In this document: positions 61,655-64,000 of the stretch, in pieces
Layout of the letters: every line of letters begins with the position of its first letter
Numbering within the stretch: position 1 is the stretch's first letter
Assembly (NCBI RefSeq): GCF_002234405.1
Contig: NZ_NMQT01000051.1
Location: forward strand, 57,352-121,351
Length of the DNA: 64,000 nucleotides
DNA from: Amycolatopsis thailandensis
Lineage (GTDB): Bacteria; Actinomycetota; Actinomycetes; Mycobacteriales; Pseudonocardiaceae
Reading direction: 5' to 3'
The notes under the pieces: model-generated
Databases searched by the model: none
The model's input: only the letters and a program-made list of their open reading frames with translations
What the model was told of the DNA's origin: nothing
Translations under genes and position numbers: made by a program

Positions 61655-62190
61655 GCCCTGGTGATGTGGTACGTCATCTGGAGTATCTCCGCCGAACGGC
61701 CGGACCGGGTGGCCGGTCTCGTCCTGGGGAATACGGCGTTCTGGGCGCCGGACCGGATGACACGGTTGTTCAGCACCGTCATGGCGACGGGATTCATGCA
61801 ACGCCGCCTTCTGCGGCAGAACTTCTTCGTCGAGCGGTTCCTTTTCTCCAACGTGAGCCGCATGCTGAACGACAACGAGAAAGAACATTACCGGCGGGTG
61901 CAGCCGACCCCGGATCTGCGGGTCGCCGTGGCTCGTGGCCCGCAGCAGATCGCGGGTGCCGCGACCTGGCTCGCAGACCTGGAAGCAGGGTGCGCGAACA
62001 GTTGGCGGGCAAACGGGTACTGGCCACCTATCCGATGGCCGATCGTGCCTTCTCCGCCAAGACCACCCTGCCTCGGTTCCGGGACACCTTCGCAGACATC
62101 GAGATCGTCGAGTTTCCCGGCGCGAAGCACTTCTTCTTCGAAGACAAGCCCCGCGAGGTCGCCGACGCGATCCTCGCGCGATTCTCCTGA
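61655..62190 (+). pseudogene. haloalkane-dehalogenase-like alpha/beta hydrolase, truncated and frameshifted
   Basis: The first frame reads SISAERPDRVAGLVLGNTAF, FFVERFLFSNVSRM and HYRRVQPTPDLRVAVARGPQ, ending near 61990. The second frame continues VREQLAGKRVLATYPMADRA, TLPRFRDTFADIEIVEFPGA and the final KHFFFEDKPREVADAI, with the late histidine. The N-terminal half, including the catalytic nucleophile, is missing. At least one frameshift plus a 5' deletion make it non-functional. Confidence 0.75.
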
Positions 62191-62538
62191 GCGACGAGCG
62201 TCAACCTGTGTGCGGCGACGATGTCATCCCCGAATCTGGTCTTCGTGACGGTTCTGCGTAAGGAGCGAGGGCCGTGAGCGTGGTCGTGTCCGGGGTCAGC
62301 GACGACAGGCTGGTTGCAGGGTTCGGCGAGTATCTGCTCCGTCCTGGGTGGTCGCCGGTGCCGGAGAAGATCGTCAACTCGGCGGATTGGAGTGGGGGTG
62401 ACCTTCGGGGCCGGGTTTCAGTGGTTACGTTTGGTTGCAGAGGGTTCGTGGATCCTGTCAAGCCGCGTCTGTCTCCGCGCTAAGGCTTGAGGGAGTCCCC
62501 AAGTTCGGGTGGGCTCCACTGGGTCGCAGGAGACCATC
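62191..62538. other. intergenic stretch without a supported gene
   Basis: About 350 bases. A plus-strand frame at 62274-62483 is open but has no convincing family or RBS. Confidence 0.4.
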
Positions 62539-62679
62539 ATGTCGGCTGACCTCGTGCCGGTCATCGTCGCGGCGGCTGTGCCCGTCTCGACCGCCGTGAT
62601 CACGGCGGTCGAGAGGATCGTCATCGCCTGGATCAAGCGCCGCCGCAAGGATGGGGACGGCGAGAACGAGGACGAGTGA
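62539..62679 (+). CDS. 46-residue membrane peptide with charged tail
   Basis: ATG at 62539, with GCAGGAG upstream. One hydrophobic helix ([20 protein letters not shown]) is followed by a short [10 protein letters not shown] and an acidic tail. A hairpin follows. Small size and charge resemble phage- or toxin-type peptides, but no family is recognised. Confidence 0.5.
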   Translation: MSADLVPVIVAAAVPVSTAVITAVERIVIAWIKRRRKDGDGENEDE

Positions 62680-62685
62680 ACTGAG

Positions 62686-62724
62686 GAGCTGGCCGGGGTG
62701 GAGCCTTTCCAGCCCGGCCGGCTC
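62686..62724 (+). terminator. hairpin after the 46-residue gene
   Basis: A 12-bp stem (62686-62697 with 62713-62724, one T-G pair) with a 15-base loop begins seven bases after the stop. Confidence 0.6.
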
Positions 62725-63078
62725 GCAGAGAACAGTTGCCCCGGTTCAGTTTCGCCATCAGCTCTCGGTTGGCGGCTCTGGCAGCGTCGAGTTGGCCGAG
62801 TTTGGACTGGCCGAGTACTGGCGGACCGGTTTCGGGTGGCGAGCGAAGAGGGCCGCGCTCAACGCGCGCCCGCAGTACGTCACCACCATCGACGCGGGTT
62901 TCCCGGCCATGCCGGTAGGCAATCGTATCGGGCAGACCGGCTCAGGGTGCGCGATAGACCGTCTACCTGGCGTGAGATCCGGGCCGGATCTCCCTCCGTC
63001 ACGCTTACCGTGTGTCCGCGGGCTCGGGAGGGGGTCCCTGCTCGCTTCGCCTTTGACACCCTTGTCTACTCTGCATAT
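62725..63078. other. intergenic stretch
   Basis: About 350 bases with no supported gene before the operator of the next operon. Confidence 0.4.
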
Positions 63079-63096
63079 ACTTTCCATATTGAAAGT
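63079..63096. promoter_or_regulatory. palindromic operator candidate ACTTTC-N6-GAAAGT
   Basis: A perfect 6-bp inverted repeat with a six-base AT-rich spacer lies 21 bases before the start of the gene at 63118, overlapping a CATATACT promoter-like element. The winged-helix protein of the same operon could bind it and repress its own synthesis. Confidence 0.5.
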
Positions 63097-63117
63097 TGAT
63101 GCGGATTGGAGATACCG

Positions 63118-63582
63118 ATGTCGGACACTCCCGAGCTCGACCAAGTCGCCGACGCTCGACGGAAGCTGGCCGCCTACGCCGGGTTTTCGCGCAGCTACTG
63201 GACGCTTTATGGGATTGCCCTGGTTCTGATGGCAGGGATTCCCATCTGGATGTCGTTCCTGCCCGAGGCGGCGGCCGGTATCCAGTGGGTGCTGCTCGCG
63301 ATCGGCCTGGCCTCGGCGGCGTACTCGGTGAACCAGCGTCGGAGGACCGGGGTCCAGCTTCCGCGCCGGATCAGCGCGTACCCCAGTGCCCGCCGGGTGT
63401 GGGTCGTCGTGCTGGCGATCACCATCGCGAGTGTCGCCGGCATGTACGCGCTGGTCGGGAGCGGTCAGCGCGTCATCGCCCTGGTGGTCTTGATCCCCGT
63501 CGCCGCGATTATCTTCGCGGGCCAGGTCCTGACCCGCGCGAAGATGCGTGACGACATCGCGGCGGGCCGGGTCTTGACGTGA
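63118..63582 (+). CDS. four-helix membrane protein of a regulator pair
   Basis: The 154-residue product (ATG at 63118, TTGGAGA upstream) has helices at about 30-47, 54-71, 94-111 and 117-137. Its N-terminus is polar ([20 protein letters not shown]). It ends in a TGA overlapping the start of the regulator gene (GTGA). Pairs of such membrane proteins with small winged-helix regulators are common in actinomycetes; the function is unknown. Confidence 0.82.
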   Translation: MSDTPELDQVADARRKLAAYAGFSRSYWTLYGIALVLMAGIPIWMSFLPEAAAGIQWVLLAIGLASAAYSVNQRRRTGVQLPRRISAYPSARRVWVVVLAITIASVAGMYALVGSGQRVIALVVLIPVAAIIFAGQVLTRAKMRDDIAAGRVLT

Positions 63583-63908
63583 CCGATTTCGAACATCCCG
63601 CCGAGGGCGCGGGAGCCAAGCGTGACCCGATCTTCGAGACCGGGCCGCGCTTGGCGTTGTGCGCGCTGTTGCAAGGCGCCGACTGGGTCGAGTTCGCGAC
63701 CGCCCGCGACCTCACCGGCGCCAGCGACTCCGCGGTGTCCAAGCACAGCCGAACCCTCGAAGACGCCGGCTATCTCGAAATCCGGAAAGGATCGGTCGGG
63801 CGGCGACCCAGGACCTGGCTGCGGCTCTCGGCGGCCGGACGGGTGGCCTTGGGCGGTCACCTCACTTGGTTGACCAACCTGCGCCACGCCATCGACCAGC
63901 CGCGGTAG
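63579..63908 (+). CDS. winged-helix transcriptional regulator
   Basis: The 109-residue product (GTG at 63579) reads PIFETGPRLALCALLQGADW, ATARDLTGASDSAVSKHSRT as the helix-turn-helix and LEDAGYLEIRKGSVGRRPRT as the wing. It fits the small MarR/PadR-like winged-helix group that controls the adjacent membrane protein. The palindrome at 63079-63096 is its candidate site. Confidence 0.88.
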   Translation: MTDFEHPAEGAGAKRDPIFETGPRLALCALLQGADWVEFATARDLTGASDSAVSKHSRTLEDAGYLEIRKGSVGRRPRTWLRLSAAGRVALGGHLTWLTNLRHAIDQPR

Positions 63909-64000
63909 CGAATCGCCGGAAGACGTTCGTCGGGCGTTTCGCCGAAGTCTCGGGTGGGTACCTATTTGCACGCAACGCAGGTCTGTGGTCTGTCAGGAGG

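Noticed and set aside
1..64000. Insertion sequences, prophage, CRISPR arrays, tRNA or rRNA genes
   Set aside because: No transposase, integrase, phage structural gene, regularly spaced repeat or recognisable structural RNA was found.

Overview
The window is high-GC actinomycete chromosome. The secreted proteins, GAF-ANTAR and STAS/RsbW-type regulators, DUF6131 and DUF2382 proteins, frequent GTG/TTG starts and GTGA start-stop overlaps suggest a Pseudonocardiaceae genome, perhaps Amycolatopsis. This is inference from gene content; no rRNA, tRNA, CRISPR array or insertion sequence was recognised.

Positions 1-6.6 kb hold surface and secreted-protein genes: two low-complexity exported proteins, an atypical LuxR-type regulator, two small chaplin-like exported proteins and a lysyl-oxidase-like copper enzyme. 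Positions 6.8-22.9 kb are a complete Wzx/Wzy-type exopolysaccharide locus: UDP-GlcNAc 2-epimerase, FAD oxidoreductase, GT2, polyprenyl-phosphate sugar transferase, a GHL15-like lipoprotein, three GT4 enzymes, flippase, GT87, chain-length protein, O-antigen-ligase-like polymerase, polysaccharide deacetylase and a DMT transporter. Nine of these form one tightly overlapping minus-strand operon. Positions 23.3-26.2 kb mirror the left flank: two more chaplin-like genes and a paralogue of the LuxR-type regulator. A fifth, signal-less chaplin-like copy lies at 30 kb.

Positions 26-40 kb are accessory, with small conserved hypotheticals (PRC-barrel/DUF2382, DUF6131, a HAD phosphatase, SRPBCC, an alpha/beta hydrolase, a histidine kinase) mixed with decayed genes: a frameshifted membrane protein, an amber-interrupted serine hydrolase, a LuxR remnant and a truncated response regulator. 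Positions 40-46 kb carry a metallopeptidase, a zwf-GH15 operon, DUF2188 and a flavin/PLP-oxidase-like stress protein. At 46.4 kb is a small protein that matches the eukaryotic PABC/MLLE peptide-binding domain without gaps.

Positions 47-59.5 kb are a partner-switching and signalling hub: two RsbW-like ATPases (one weak), four STAS proteins, a GAF-ANTAR regulator, a receiver-SpoIIE phosphatase, a CHASE3/HAMP histidine kinase and a single-domain response regulator, with no sigma factor in the window. Positions 59.8-64 kb return to small proteins (DUF1883, tiny membrane proteins), a dehalogenase-like pseudogene and an autoregulated-looking membrane protein/winged-helix pair. Three same-length 51-residue one-helix proteins (31.4, 49.9 and 60.5 kb) form a dispersed family that standard gene calling could easily miss.
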